A stretch of DNA of 43,573 nucleotides, taken from positions 1 to 43,573 of the forward strand of contig JAZUBL010000063.1 in assembly GCA_045638545.1 (NCBI GenBank). Reading direction: 5' to 3'. Both the position numbers and the translations under genes were made by a program. Of this stretch, positions 32,053-38,613 are shown in pieces (the first letter of the stretch is position 1; each line of letters begins with the position of its first letter). The stretch is from UMGS1071 sp045638545 (GTDB lineage Bacteria; Bacillota; Clostridia; Oscillospirales; Acutalibacteraceae). The notes under the pieces were generated by a model, which was not told the origin of the DNA, searched no databases, and was given only the letters and a program-made list of their open reading frames with translations.

Positions 32053-32695
32053 ATGGCATATTTTGAAAAAACTTTACAGGCAGTGAAAACGTTCCATAAG
32101 GTAGTCAGTGAGGCGCATGATGCTTTTGCGGAAAAACAGCATCATGCTTTAAAAAAGTACAAGGATCCGGCGGCACTTATTCAGGAGGCAAGAAATGAGC
32201 TGGAGGAGATCAGAAAAGAGCAGGAAGAAATCTTCTGTTCCATTATGCAGACCGAGTTCGATGAAGTCCGCACGTTGTTCAGAGATGTTGTGACAGCTAC
32301 CCCGCCGGCTGATTTACAGATCCTTCTGGAAGCGATTAAATCAAAGGGGTCTGCCATCACCGATACAGAAATTGCATTTCACATGCAAAAGTACAAGGAT
32401 AATTTCTTAGCGTTCAGCTCCGTGTATTACGTTCTCCAGGCGTTTTCCGAAAAGAAACTGCCGGGTCTCCTGGTGAACGTAGACGAACTTGCAGAAGAAT
32501 TAAACCTCCGAGAAAGCGAGCTGCTTTCCTGGTGCAAAAACTGGAATGGACTGGATCGCATCACCAGATCGCATCACCAGATTGCTTCTTCTGGAAGACG
32601 ATACAAACCCAATTACAGCCATTGGCCGGAAAGTGGAAAATTTTGTAAATGGCAGATTCACTGTGGAAGCCTTCTGTGCTGTTTCTGAGGAATAA
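32053..32695 (+). pseudogene. Unknown coiled-coil gene frameshifted by a 13-bp tandem duplication
   Basis: From ATG 32053 (behind GAAAGGA) the frame gives 211 residues, stopping at 32688. The first 170 look like a normal helical protein (coiled-coil AALIQEARNELEEIRKEQEE). At 32555-32580 the 13-mer ATCGCATCACCAG is present twice in tandem. Removing one copy restores a natural C-terminus (RITRLLLLEDDTNPITAIGR, then VENFVNGRFTVEAFCAVSEE) and a stop at 32693-32695. The present tail (HHQIASSGRRYKPNYSH...) is out-of-frame sequence. The function is unknown. Confidence 0.75.
32555..32580 (+). repeat. 13-bp tandem duplication
   Basis: Two exact adjacent copies of ATCGCATCACCAG lie at 32555-32567 and 32568-32580. 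The length is not a multiple of three, so the reading frame shifts by one. Confidence 0.95.
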
Positions 32696-32723
32696 AAGAA
32701 CCTGACAAAACCTAACATTCACG

Positions 32724-32760
32724 CCCTGCGGCCATTCTGTACCGGCTGCAGGGTATTTTT
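32724..32760 (+). terminator. Terminator-like hairpin before the sigma-like gene
   Basis: CCCTGCGGCC and GGCTGCAGGG pair with one mismatch around a 10-nt loop and are followed by TATTTTT. Confidence 0.65.
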
Positions 32761-32779
32761 ATGGTGAGGAGGAATACTG

Positions 32780-33202
32780 ATGATGCAGGACAATACCGTA
32801 AAAGAGAAGCTGCAGCTGTATTTGAACTTAGAAAAAGAATTTCAAAATCTGAAACGAAGGCTGCACGAAATAGAGTCCGTTCTTTTTTCTCCAGGCCGCT
32901 CTCAGATAGATGGCATTAAGCGAACAAAAGGCCAGAATTCCGGAATGCACCGTGCGGATGCTCACCTGGATCTGCAGAGAAGATGCCAGGAGAAGCTGGC
33001 GGAGATTTTAGAGGCGCTGCTGCAGATTGAATTGATGATAAAGCCGTTAGATTCTATAGAGCGGCTTCTGCTCCGATATCGCTATGTGGATGGCCTCTGT
33101 TGGGATGAAATCAGCAAAAATCTGGACTGCAACGTGTCCCAGGCGCACCGGATCCACAACAGAGCACTGGCAGCACTGGAGCAAAATATTGAAAAATCTT
33201 AA
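32780..33202 (+). CDS. Sigma-70 region-4-like regulator (DUF1492/ArpU type)
   Basis: The 140-aa protein has a helical N-terminus, a middle with KRTKGQNSGMHRAD and a C-terminal helix-turn-helix: IERLLLRYRYVDGLCWDEIS, then KNLDCNVSQAHRIHNRALAAL. This is the sigma-region-4 pattern of small phage and element activators that switch on late genes. The start ATG 32780 (a second ATG follows at once) is behind GAGGAGG. In this element it could control downstream or helper-phage genes; that is inference. Confidence 0.75.
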   Translation: MMQDNTVKEKLQLYLNLEKEFQNLKRRLHEIESVLFSPGRSQIDGIKRTKGQNSGMHRADAHLDLQRRCQEKLAEILEALLQIELMIKPLDSIERLLLRYRYVDGLCWDEISKNLDCNVSQAHRIHNRALAALEQNIEKS

Positions 33203-33286
33203 GGTTCGCTGAAATCCGCCATCAGAAATGCTGAAAAATGATAAGGCGCAATAAAAAAAGAGCCTGCTGCTGCAGACCCTTGTTTT

Positions 33287-33336
33287 CTCCTGCATTTGGC
33301 GCTGCAGGAGTGCGCACACGCCGCCAAATGTTGTGC
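33287..33336. other. Overlapping inverted repeats in the gap after the sigma-like gene
   Basis: CTCCTGC/GCAGGAG (about 33287-33310) overlaps a second pairing TTGGCG/CGCCAA. The two hairpins exclude each other, as in attenuators, but no gene start follows on the plus strand, so the role is unclear. Confidence 0.4.
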
Positions 33337-33388
33337 GCTTATGTTCTTTTGACCAGGAATGACTTGCCACCGGAGAATATCAACCGCC

Positions 33389-33793
33389 CTAAATCGTTTT
33401 GAGGAGCTGCAGGAACCGCTCTGCATCCTGTCCAGAGGCCTGTGCTATATGTTCCAGCAGCCAGTCCTTCAGCCGTTCAATGACAGCCGGGACATCTTCT
33501 CCATGGCGTTCTGTATAGCCCTCCGGATCTTTCAGGCGGCTCTCCAGCGCCATCAGTTGCCACTTGTAGTCAGACATCATAGGAATATTGACAATCGGCA
33601 CCCGGCCGTAACCAGGCTGTTTTGCATAGCCGATCACAGGAAAAGATTTCCCGGCGATCTCATAAGTTTCTTTACAAGATGAATCGAATGTGATACAATT
33701 ACTCAATGATTCATAATGGTGTTTTTCGAGAATGTCATTTGATCTGATGCTCTGCGCAGTGCCAGCTGTGCAGGGCTTTTTTGTTTTTCTCAT
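33389..33793 (-). CDS. Hypothetical protein of the element, 134 aa
   Basis: I do not recognise it. The N-terminus is basic (MRKTKKPCTAGTAQS). The centre is beta-rich (KSFPVIGYAKQPGYGRVPIV) and the C-terminal half helical (YKWQLMALESRLKDPEGYTE, IERLKDWLLEHIAQA). It starts behind AGGAGATG and overlaps the end of the 84-aa gene by 4 bp (ATGA), so the two are translationally coupled. They run against the other genes of the right half and may form an independently expressed cargo pair. Confidence 0.7.
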   Translation of the reverse strand: MRKTKKPCTAGTAQSIRSNDILEKHHYESLSNCITFDSSCKETYEIAGKSFPVIGYAKQPGYGRVPIVNIPMMSDYKWQLMALESRLKDPEGYTERHGEDVPAVIERLKDWLLEHIAQASGQDAERFLQLLKTI

Positions 33794-34044
33794 GATTTCA
33801 TCTCCTTCTCATTTGCCAGGGCACACAGTTCCTGTACCTTGTCAGACAGACGATAAAGATAGTCCGCTATGATTTCACCACGGATACTGGCTGAATGTTG
33901 ATAGTGTTCCAGAAACTGTCCAGACAGCTTCGAATCCAGATAATCCTCTTGCAGGTCCCGAAGAATGAGCGTTGCCCGCTGCAGCATCAGCTCCAGTTCT
34001 GTGATTTCGCTGTCCAGTATGTACGCCACTCTGCTTTTTTTCAT
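33790..34044 (-). CDS. Hypothetical helical protein of the element, 84 aa
   Basis: Almost entirely helical with heptad-like leucines (SEITELELMLQRATLILRDL, ADYLYRLSDKVQELCALANE). There is no membrane segment. It starts behind AAAGGAAC and is the first gene of the minus-strand pair. The small helical protein coupled to a mixed-fold partner could be an accessory or immunity-type pair; no function can be assigned. Confidence 0.7.
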   Translation of the reverse strand: MKKSRVAYILDSEITELELMLQRATLILRDLQEDYLDSKLSGQFLEHYQHSASIRGEIIADYLYRLSDKVQELCALANEKEMKS

Positions 34045-34284
34045 GTCAGTTCCTTTCTCTGTTCGCTTCCTGAATTTTCCTCTGTGATCCGCTCTGAGAG
34101 ATTTTGCACCTCATGCAATAACTTCCATTGTTTCGCTGTGAAAATCGCTTCTGTGACCTCTCAGAGGAAAACAGGGCTATTTCTACACTCATTACGAACA
34201 GCTGTTCTGTATTTTTCTTTTCCCAGGGATCAGAGCCTCCATGCTTGGCAGCTATGCCCTGTGATTGTTATTATACCGTACATA

Positions 34285-34376
34285 CGACCATGTAACAAGA
34301 TGGAATTTTATACAAGTATACGACCATGTTTTTATTATTATTGTACATGGTCGCATTTATATATGTGTGGTATAAT
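34285..34376 (+). promoter_or_regulatory. Promoter with three CGACCATGT operators before the RHH-TA cassette
   Basis: CGACCATGT occurs at 34285-34293 and 34321-34329, and inverted (ACATGGTCG) at 34345-34353. The extended -10 TG-G-TATAAT (TATAAT 34371-34376) follows, 22 bp before the RHH gene start, with no good -35, as expected for a regulated promoter. The rest of the gap 34045-34284 shows no gene. Confidence 0.7.
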
Positions 34377-34398
34377 ACTTGTAAGGAGGTGGCGAAAT

Positions 34399-34617
34399 AT
34401 GGACGAAAAGAAACCGGCTGGTTATTATACTGAGGCTAGAGCACGGGCCAATAAGAAATATATGTCACAGTTTGTGGAGGTTAAAGTCCGCATGACACCG
34501 GAGCGGAGATTCGAGGTGCAGGCTCACGCTCAGAAACAGGGCGAAAGCACGACAGCATTTATCAACCGCGCCATCGATGAAGCAATAGAACGGGACAACG
34601 CCGGGAAGGAGGAATAG
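34399..34617 (+). CDS. Ribbon-helix-helix DNA-binding protein (Arc-like), 72 aa
   Basis: The N-terminal strand is QFVEVKVRMTPERRFEVQAH, followed by AQKQGESTTAFINRAIDEAI, matching Arc/CopG-type ribbon-helix-helix proteins. It starts at ATG 34399 behind AAGGAGG, right after a promoter carrying three CGACCATGT sites, which are its probable operators. It ends 1 bp before the DUF4258 gene. It is a likely autoregulator and perhaps a third partner of the toxin-antitoxin pair. Confidence 0.82.
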   Translation: MDEKKPAGYYTEARARANKKYMSQFVEVKVRMTPERRFEVQAHAQKQGESTTAFINRAIDEAIERDNAGKEE

Positions 34618-34618
34618 T

Positions 34619-34939
34619 GTGGCTGGAATAACCATTGCACTTTTACGGCAATCGTGCGATAATGGGCATATATTATGGTCTGCGCATGCGCTTGCCAGAC
34701 TGCAGGAACGCGGTATTTTCCGCAAAGATATTAAAAACGCCATCCAGACCGGCGAGATCATTGAACAGTACCCAGAAGATTTTCCGCAGCCAAGCTGTCT
34801 TGTGCTGGGTGTTACGCTGGAAAGCCGTCCGATCCACGTTGTGTGCAGTTTCGATGGTGAATATCTGACAGTCATTACCGCATACTATCCAACACCGGAT
34901 AAATTTGAAGCGGACAATAAAACACGAAAGGGGCAGTAA
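34619..34939 (+). CDS. DUF4258 domain protein, putative toxin
   Basis: The 106-aa protein shows the DUF4258 pattern: WSAHALARLQERGIFRKDIK, an acidic middle EIIEQYPEDFPQPSCLVLG, and RPIHVVCSFDGEYLTVITAY near the end. The family is RelE/MqsR-like in fold and is often paired with YgiT-type zinc-finger antitoxins, as here. The start is GTG behind GGAGGAA, immediately after the RHH stop. mRNA cleavage is the expected toxic activity but is not shown by the sequence. Confidence 0.85.
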   Translation: MAGITIALLRQSCDNGHILWSAHALARLQERGIFRKDIKNAIQTGEIIEQYPEDFPQPSCLVLGVTLESRPIHVVCSFDGEYLTVITAYYPTPDKFEADNKTRKGQ

Positions 34940-34943
34940 AACA

Positions 34944-35177
34944 ATGAAATGCTATCAATGCAGAGACAATATGACAGAAAGCACTACCACACACGTTGTG
35001 GATTTGAAGAAGTGCATCGTAATTATCCGTAATGTGCCTTGTCTTGCCTGCCCACAGTGCGGCCAGACGTTCTATACAGATGCTGTTGCAGAGCGATTGG
35101 ATGAGATCGTCCAGCAGGTCAGCAGCCTCATGACAGAGATCGCTGTTATTGAATATACCGACACAAACGCAGCGTAA
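34944..35177 (+). CDS. YgiT/MqsA-type zinc-finger protein, putative antitoxin
   Basis: The 77-aa product has two CxxC pairs (Cys3-x2-Cys6 and the CPQC pair in CLACPQCGQTFYTDAVAERL), the MqsA-N zinc fold, but lacks the C-terminal helix-turn-helix of full MqsA. DNA binding may therefore be supplied by the RHH protein of the same operon. It starts behind AAAGGGG, 4 bp after the DUF4258 gene. Confidence 0.88.
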   Translation: MKCYQCRDNMTESTTTHVVDLKKCIVIIRNVPCLACPQCGQTFYTDAVAERLDEIVQQVSSLMTEIAVIEYTDTNAA

Positions 35178-35212
35178 ATAAATAAATCAGAGCGCTGACA
35201 CAACTGAACAGC

Positions 35213-35306
35213 AAAATAAAAAGAGAGTGGTTCATTTTTGAAATTTGAACCGCTCTCTTCTCTTATTTGAACATAAACACACCCGTTCATTTTGCAAAAA
35301 ATGAAC
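35213..35306. terminator. Two hairpins after the TA cassette
   Basis: AAGAGAG-T-GGTTCA and TGAACC-G-CTCTCTT pair with flanking A/T runs (about 35218-35264, terminator). GTTCATTT and AAATGAAC (35284-35306) form a second hairpin. Confidence 0.7.
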
Positions 35307-35531
35307 AAGAGTATATTAACCTATCCTATCCTTACCTATCCTACGGAGCCATTCTGGATCCATTATGGATCCAGTTTGTATACAGATGGTTCACCATCGG
35401 TTTCCATTTGGTTGCCAGTCTCTCTTTTACCAGGCCATACCGTCGTATACAACCGTATTCGATTGTATGCTATCGGTAGCCATCGCAAAGCCTGTAAAAT
35501 AAAAAAGAGCGGCACCAGACCGCTCTCATAA
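35307..35531. other. Non-coding structured stretch near the right end of the element
   Basis: No convincing gene is present. Visible are repeated CCTATCCT units (35310-35343), the perfect palindrome CTGGATCC-ATTAT-GGATCCAG (35354-35374), GTATACA at two places (near 35377 and 35447), and a terminator-like hairpin GAGCGG/CCGCTC (35506-35527). It could hold a small RNA, a packaging or processing site, or operator DNA. Confidence 0.5.
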
Positions 35532-35534
35532 TTT

Positions 35535-35639
35535 ATACTGCAGTAATACTGCAATAGTACTGCAACGTACTCATATTTTCTGTTATTTTAGGTTGCTTCT
35601 TTTAACGGAAACTAAGCGAAAAAATCGCATAAATAGGCC
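35535..35639. repeat. Right-end integrase-binding candidates
   Basis: Three 11-bp-spaced copies of the ACTGCA motif (35536-35567) and GCATAAATAGGCC (35627-35639). These are the same motifs, in the same orientation, as beside attL. Confidence 0.65.
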
Positions 35640-35652
35640 GTTTTGACGCAAT

Positions 35653-35687
35653 CCAAGAAAAAGAAAAGGACTGTTCGAAAACAGTCC
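35653..35687 (-). terminator. Element-borne terminator for the tRNA operon
   Basis: On the minus strand GGACTGTT-TTCG-AACAGTCC forms a perfect 8-bp stem with a stable UUCG loop, followed by a T-rich run. It sits 5 bp past the CCA of tRNA-Pro, inside the element, and replaces the original terminator left at the other end. Confidence 0.8.
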
Positions 35688-35691
35688 CATT

Positions 35692-35768
35692 TGGTCGAGG
35701 TGACAGGATTTGAACCTGCGACTTCTACGTCCCGAACGTAGCGCTCTACCAAACTGAGCCACACCTCG
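35692..35768 (-). tRNA. tRNA-Pro (anticodon CGG)
   Basis: On the minus strand CGAGGTG pairs with CACCTCG, followed by discriminator A and an encoded CCA. The anticodon arm CTACG-TTCGGGA-CGTAG gives CGG, reading CCG. The T-loop is GGTTCAAATCC. The 77-nt gene is intact, because the element rebuilt its last 15 nt (attR). Confidence 0.95.
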
Positions 35769-35807
35769 AAAACAAAAGTACCTCAGGAAATTCCTGGGTA
35801 CTTCGCT

Positions 35808-35881
35808 TGGCTGCGGCACTAGGATTCGAACCCAGACAAACAGAGTCAGAGTCTGCTGTGCTACCTTTACACAATGCCGCA
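35808..35881 (-). tRNA. tRNA-Gln (anticodon CTG)
   Basis: On the minus strand TGCGGCA pairs with TGCCGCA, then discriminator G and an encoded CCA. The anticodon arm GCAGA-CTCTGAC-TCTGT gives CTG, reading CAG. U1 is typical for tRNA-Gln. It is cotranscribed with tRNA-Pro, which lies 39 bp downstream. Confidence 0.92.
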
Positions 35882-35922
35882 ATATTTTCTGTTCGTTGTT
35901 CTTGTCCCGAACAACAATACCT

Positions 35923-35950
35923 ATTATAACAGGTTTCTATAATAAGTCAA
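35923..35950 (-). promoter_or_regulatory. Promoter of the tRNA-Gln/tRNA-Pro operon
   Basis: On the minus strand TTGACT (35945-35950) and TATAAT (35923-35928) are 16 bp apart with an extended -10 TG. The strength suits a stable RNA operon. Confidence 0.8.
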
Positions 35951-35983
35951 CACTTTTTTGAAAAAATTTTAAAAAAATATAAA

Positions 35984-36021
35984 AATAGCCAAACCACCAA
36001 CAAAACATGGTAATTTGGCTT
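35984..36021 (-). terminator. Terminator of the 169-aa membrane-anchored protein gene
   Basis: AGCCAAA (35987-35993) and TTTGGCT (36014-36020) pair around a 20-nt loop; on the minus strand it runs into ATTTTTATATTTTTTT. Confidence 0.7.
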
Positions 36022-36027
36022 CAGTTT

Positions 36028-36537
36028 CTATGCAAGATACCCTAATTCTTTCAGTACTGCGTTGATAGTTGGGCGCTCCTCGTCATGGCAGTGGACAAAA
36101 AATACGGTATTCTCCACCCGCACAATTACAAGATAGCGGTTATGCGCTACCCTGGACCAGAATGTAAAATTGCTGATCTGCTCCTGCATGATCATGCTTT
36201 CACCGTCTGGTACGTACAGATTCTCTCTGATATAGCTGTGGAGCTGCTGCACCACATGGTGCGCCTGCTCTGTTGTGTCGAATGTAAAAAATTCCAGCTG
36301 AAATGCATTGGCATCATCATGCACACCAATCACACGCTGCACGTCACCGGATTTACGCCACTCCTCTGTTGTTTCCTGCGGAGCAAATCCGTGCTTTTCC
36401 AGTACGTTCCATACCTGATTGGTCGAAGCTGGTGTTCTTTCTCCGGCAGCAGTGACCGAAAGAACCACTACAAGGATGCCCACCAGAATACCCACGGCAA
36501 CGCCAAGTCCAACAATGATTCGAATTGTTTTCTTCAT
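36028..36537 (-). CDS. Membrane-anchored hypothetical protein, 169 aa
   Basis: The N-terminus is basic with one hydrophobic helix (IRIIVGLGVAVGILVGILVV, about 5-28), an anchor or uncleaved signal. It is followed by an extracytoplasmic domain with NQVWNVLEKHGFAPQETTEE and a beta-rich end (RYLVIVRVENTVFFVHC). I do not recognise the family. The start 36537 is set by GGAGGGG; the 42 codons upstream overlap the promoter. It is a single gene. Confidence 0.75.
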   Translation of the reverse strand: MKKTIRIIVGLGVAVGILVGILVVVLSVTAAGERTPASTNQVWNVLEKHGFAPQETTEEWRKSGDVQRVIGVHDDANAFQLEFFTFDTTEQAHHVVQQLHSYIRENLYVPDGESMIMQEQISNFTFWSRVAHNRYLVIVRVENTVFFVHCHDEERPTINAVLKELGYLA

Positions 36538-36559
36538 CTTCTGCCCCTCCTTTTCTTTT

Positions 36560-36588
36560 ATTATAAAGCAAAAGAGAAACCTGCGCAA
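36560..36588 (-). promoter_or_regulatory. Promoter of the 169-aa protein gene
   Basis: On the minus strand TTGCGC (36583-36588) and TATAAT (36560-36565), 17-bp spacer. It directly follows the terminator of the pantothenate operon. Confidence 0.65.
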
Positions 36589-36616
36589 TAAAAAAGCAGG
36601 GATCGCTCCCTGCTGT
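36589..36616 (-). terminator. Terminator of the pantothenate/CoA operon
   Basis: AGCAGGGA and TCCCTGCT form a perfect 8-bp stem with a 4-nt loop; on the minus strand it is followed by TTTTTT. Confidence 0.88.
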
Positions 36617-36619
36617 ATC

Positions 36620-37819
36620 TTATTTCGCTGCTTTCTGTTTGAGGATCGTATCCAGCAGAGCATGAGCTGCCTGTTCTTTTGTCATTTTTTCCAGTGCCAC
36701 AGTTTCTTCTGCAGAAATCAATGTCAGCACGTTGGTGTCGCCTGCAAAGCCGGCACCTTCTACCTTCAGGTTATTGGCCGCAATCAGGTCGATCTTTTTC
36801 TTCTCCAGCTTTTTGCGGGAGTTCTCCAGCATATTCTCTGTCTCCATGGAGAAGCCGCAGAGGAACTGACCCGGCTGACGGTTCTCGCCAAGATACTGCA
36901 GAATATCCTGTGTACGCTTCAATGGAATGGAAAGATCGCCGTCTTTCTTCTTCATCTTCTCATCGGCAACGGTAGTTGGGGTGTAGTCTGCCACAGCAGC
37001 CGCTTTGATGATAATATCCTGCGCCGGCGCTGCCTGTGCTACTGCCTCAAACATATCCTGCGCACTGACCACATCTACCGTATTGACGAATGGAAGGCGC
37101 TTCAGGGCAGTTTTACCGCTGACGAGGGTAACCTCTGCACCGCGGCGTGCAGCCGCCTGTGCGATGGCATAGCCCATTTTACCGGTGGAGTGATTGGTAA
37201 TGTAACGAACCGGATCGATAGCCTCCTGGGTCGCACCGGCTGTTACCAATACCTTCAAGCCTGTCATATCTTTCTCACAGGCAATTTCCTGCAGAATGTA
37301 CTGGAGCAGATCTTCCGGCTCCATCATCTTGCCGGCACCGGTATCACCGCAGGCAAGGTAACCAACGGACGGCTCCGCAATCACAAACCCATACTTCCGC
37401 AGTGTCTGCAGGTTGTCCTGTGTAATTGGGTTCTCGTACATGCCGGTATTCATGGCAGGTGCCACGATCTTTCTGCAGCGGCAGGCCAGTACAGTTGTGG
37501 TCAGCATATCATCTGCCAGGCCGTGTGCCAGCTTTGCCAGCACGTTGGCTGTTGCCGGTGCAATCATCACCACGTCGGCTCTTTTTGCCAGGGCAACGTG
37601 CTCCACGCTGTACTGGAAGTTCCGGTCGAAAGTATCGATGAGGCACTTGTTGGATGTCAGTGTCTCGAAGGTAACAGGACTGATAAACTGAGTCGCATTC
37701 TCGGTCATCAGCACGTGTACGTCACAGTGGAGCTTCACCAGCGCGCTTGCCAGCGAAGCTGTTTTATAGGCTGCAATACTGCTGGACACACCCAGCAATA
37801 CGGTTTTTCCTCGTAACAT
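36620..37819 (-). CDS. coaBC: Bifunctional phosphopantothenoylcysteine synthetase/decarboxylase
   Basis: The 399-aa enzyme joins 4'-phosphopantothenate with cysteine (CTP) and decarboxylates the product with FMN. The CoaC half (1-185) has catalytic His74 (EHVALA), PAMN (121-124) and Cys157 (SVGYLACG). The CoaB half has the GATQEAIDPVRYITNHSTGK block (Asn209) and KAAAVADYTP (Lys272). It is the last gene of the operon, 15 bp after coaX, behind GGGGAGG. Confidence 0.96.
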   Translation of the reverse strand: MLRGKTVLLGVSSSIAAYKTASLASALVKLHCDVHVLMTENATQFISPVTFETLTSNKCLIDTFDRNFQYSVEHVALAKRADVVMIAPATANVLAKLAHGLADDMLTTTVLACRCRKIVAPAMNTGMYENPITQDNLQTLRKYGFVIAEPSVGYLACGDTGAGKMMEPEDLLQYILQEIACEKDMTGLKVLVTAGATQEAIDPVRYITNHSTGKMGYAIAQAAARRGAEVTLVSGKTALKRLPFVNTVDVVSAQDMFEAVAQAAPAQDIIIKAAAVADYTPTTVADEKMKKKDGDLSIPLKRTQDILQYLGENRQPGQFLCGFSMETENMLENSRKKLEKKKIDLIAANNLKVEGAGFAGDTNVLTLISAEETVALEKMTKEQAAHALLDTILKQKAAK

Positions 37820-37834
37820 TTCCGTTCCTCCCCA

Positions 37835-38599
37835 TCAGCGGTTTTTCTTGTATAAAAGCCACAGGCCTTTCAGTGTGAGATTATCGTCACAGATCACTTT
37901 CTTTTTGCAGTGCGGTACAATGCACTTTGCAATGCCGCCTGTGGCAACAACGGTCAGCGGACCGCCCATCTCTTCCTCTGCCCGTTCAATGATGCCATCT
38001 ACCATGGCGGCGCTGCCGTACACAACACCGCTCTTCATGCAGTCGATGGTATTCTTGCCAAGCATCTTTTCCGGAGCCTCCATGCTGATGTGCGGCAGCT
38101 GTGCCGTACCGCTGGAAAGCGCTTCCAGAGAAAGCTCCACACCGGCGATGATCATGCCGCCAATGTAGTTGCCGTCTTTATCAATGGCAGAAACCGTAGT
38201 AGCGGTACCCATGTCAAAAAACAGGCTTGGCTGCGGATACTCTGCAATCACAGCCGCAGCATCCACCAGCAGGTCTGCGCCAACAGACTTCGGATTGTCC
38301 ATCATCAGCTTTACGCCGAGATCCATGTCGGAATTAACAAGTATCGGACGGATACCAATGAGCTTCTCCACAGCCTCTGTGAGCACCGCTGCCAACGCTG
38401 GCACTACGGTGGACAGAATGCCGCCTTCAAACTGCTTCCGGTCAATCTCGTAGATCTCCAGAATATTCTTCATTTTAGAGGCATAGTCGATGGCTGTTTT
38501 TGTTTTATCGGTGGAAATACGGGCAGTAAAATACACGCCGTTTTCATCAAGGCCGCCGATGACGATATTGGTGTTGCCTACGTCAATCGCTAAGATCAT
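37835..38599 (-). CDS. coaX: Type III pantothenate kinase
   Basis: The 254-aa ASKHA-fold kinase phosphorylates pantothenate. Motifs are DVGNTNIVIGG (phosphate loop, Asp6), GADLLVDAAA, and FDMGTATTVSAID. Type III enzymes are not inhibited by CoA and need a monovalent cation. It starts behind AAGGGG, 14 bp after panD. Confidence 0.95.
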   Translation of the reverse strand: MILAIDVGNTNIVIGGLDENGVYFTARISTDKTKTAIDYASKMKNILEIYEIDRKQFEGGILSTVVPALAAVLTEAVEKLIGIRPILVNSDMDLGVKLMMDNPKSVGADLLVDAAAVIAEYPQPSLFFDMGTATTVSAIDKDGNYIGGMIIAGVELSLEALSSGTAQLPHISMEAPEKMLGKNTIDCMKSGVVYGSAAMVDGIIERAEEEMGGPLTVVATGGIAKCIVPHCKKKVICDDNLTLKGLWLLYKKNR

Positions 38600-38613
38600 T
38601 GATCTTCATCCCC

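Larger units (their letters stand above)
25789..35706. mobile_element. Integrated 9.9-kb element in tRNA-Pro; phage-satellite-like or replicating integrative element
   Basis: The 15-bp direct repeat TGGTCGAGGTGACAG occurs at 25789-25803 and 35692-35706; the right copy is the 3' end of an intact tRNA-Pro gene. Inside are an integrase, a divergent XRE repressor with operators, an excisionase-like protein, an initiator with iterons, a primase-helicase, small unknown genes, a sigma-region-4-like protein and a TA-like cassette. I find no relaxase, coupling protein, capsid, portal or terminase. Module order (int, divergent regulators, rep/primase) resembles phage-inducible chromosomal islands of Gram-positives, but no packaging gene is recognised. 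The naming is inference. Confidence 0.85.

Noticed and set aside
35363..35554. A 63-codon minus-strand frame in the right end of the element
   Set aside because: It crosses palindromes and a terminator hairpin, lacks a ribosome site and has no protein-like pattern.
36419..37816. A 465-codon plus-strand frame opposite coaBC
   Set aside because: coaBC is intact and motif-complete on the minus strand; the plus frame is Cys/His-rich with no domain. The same applies to 39026-40717 opposite panC/panB.
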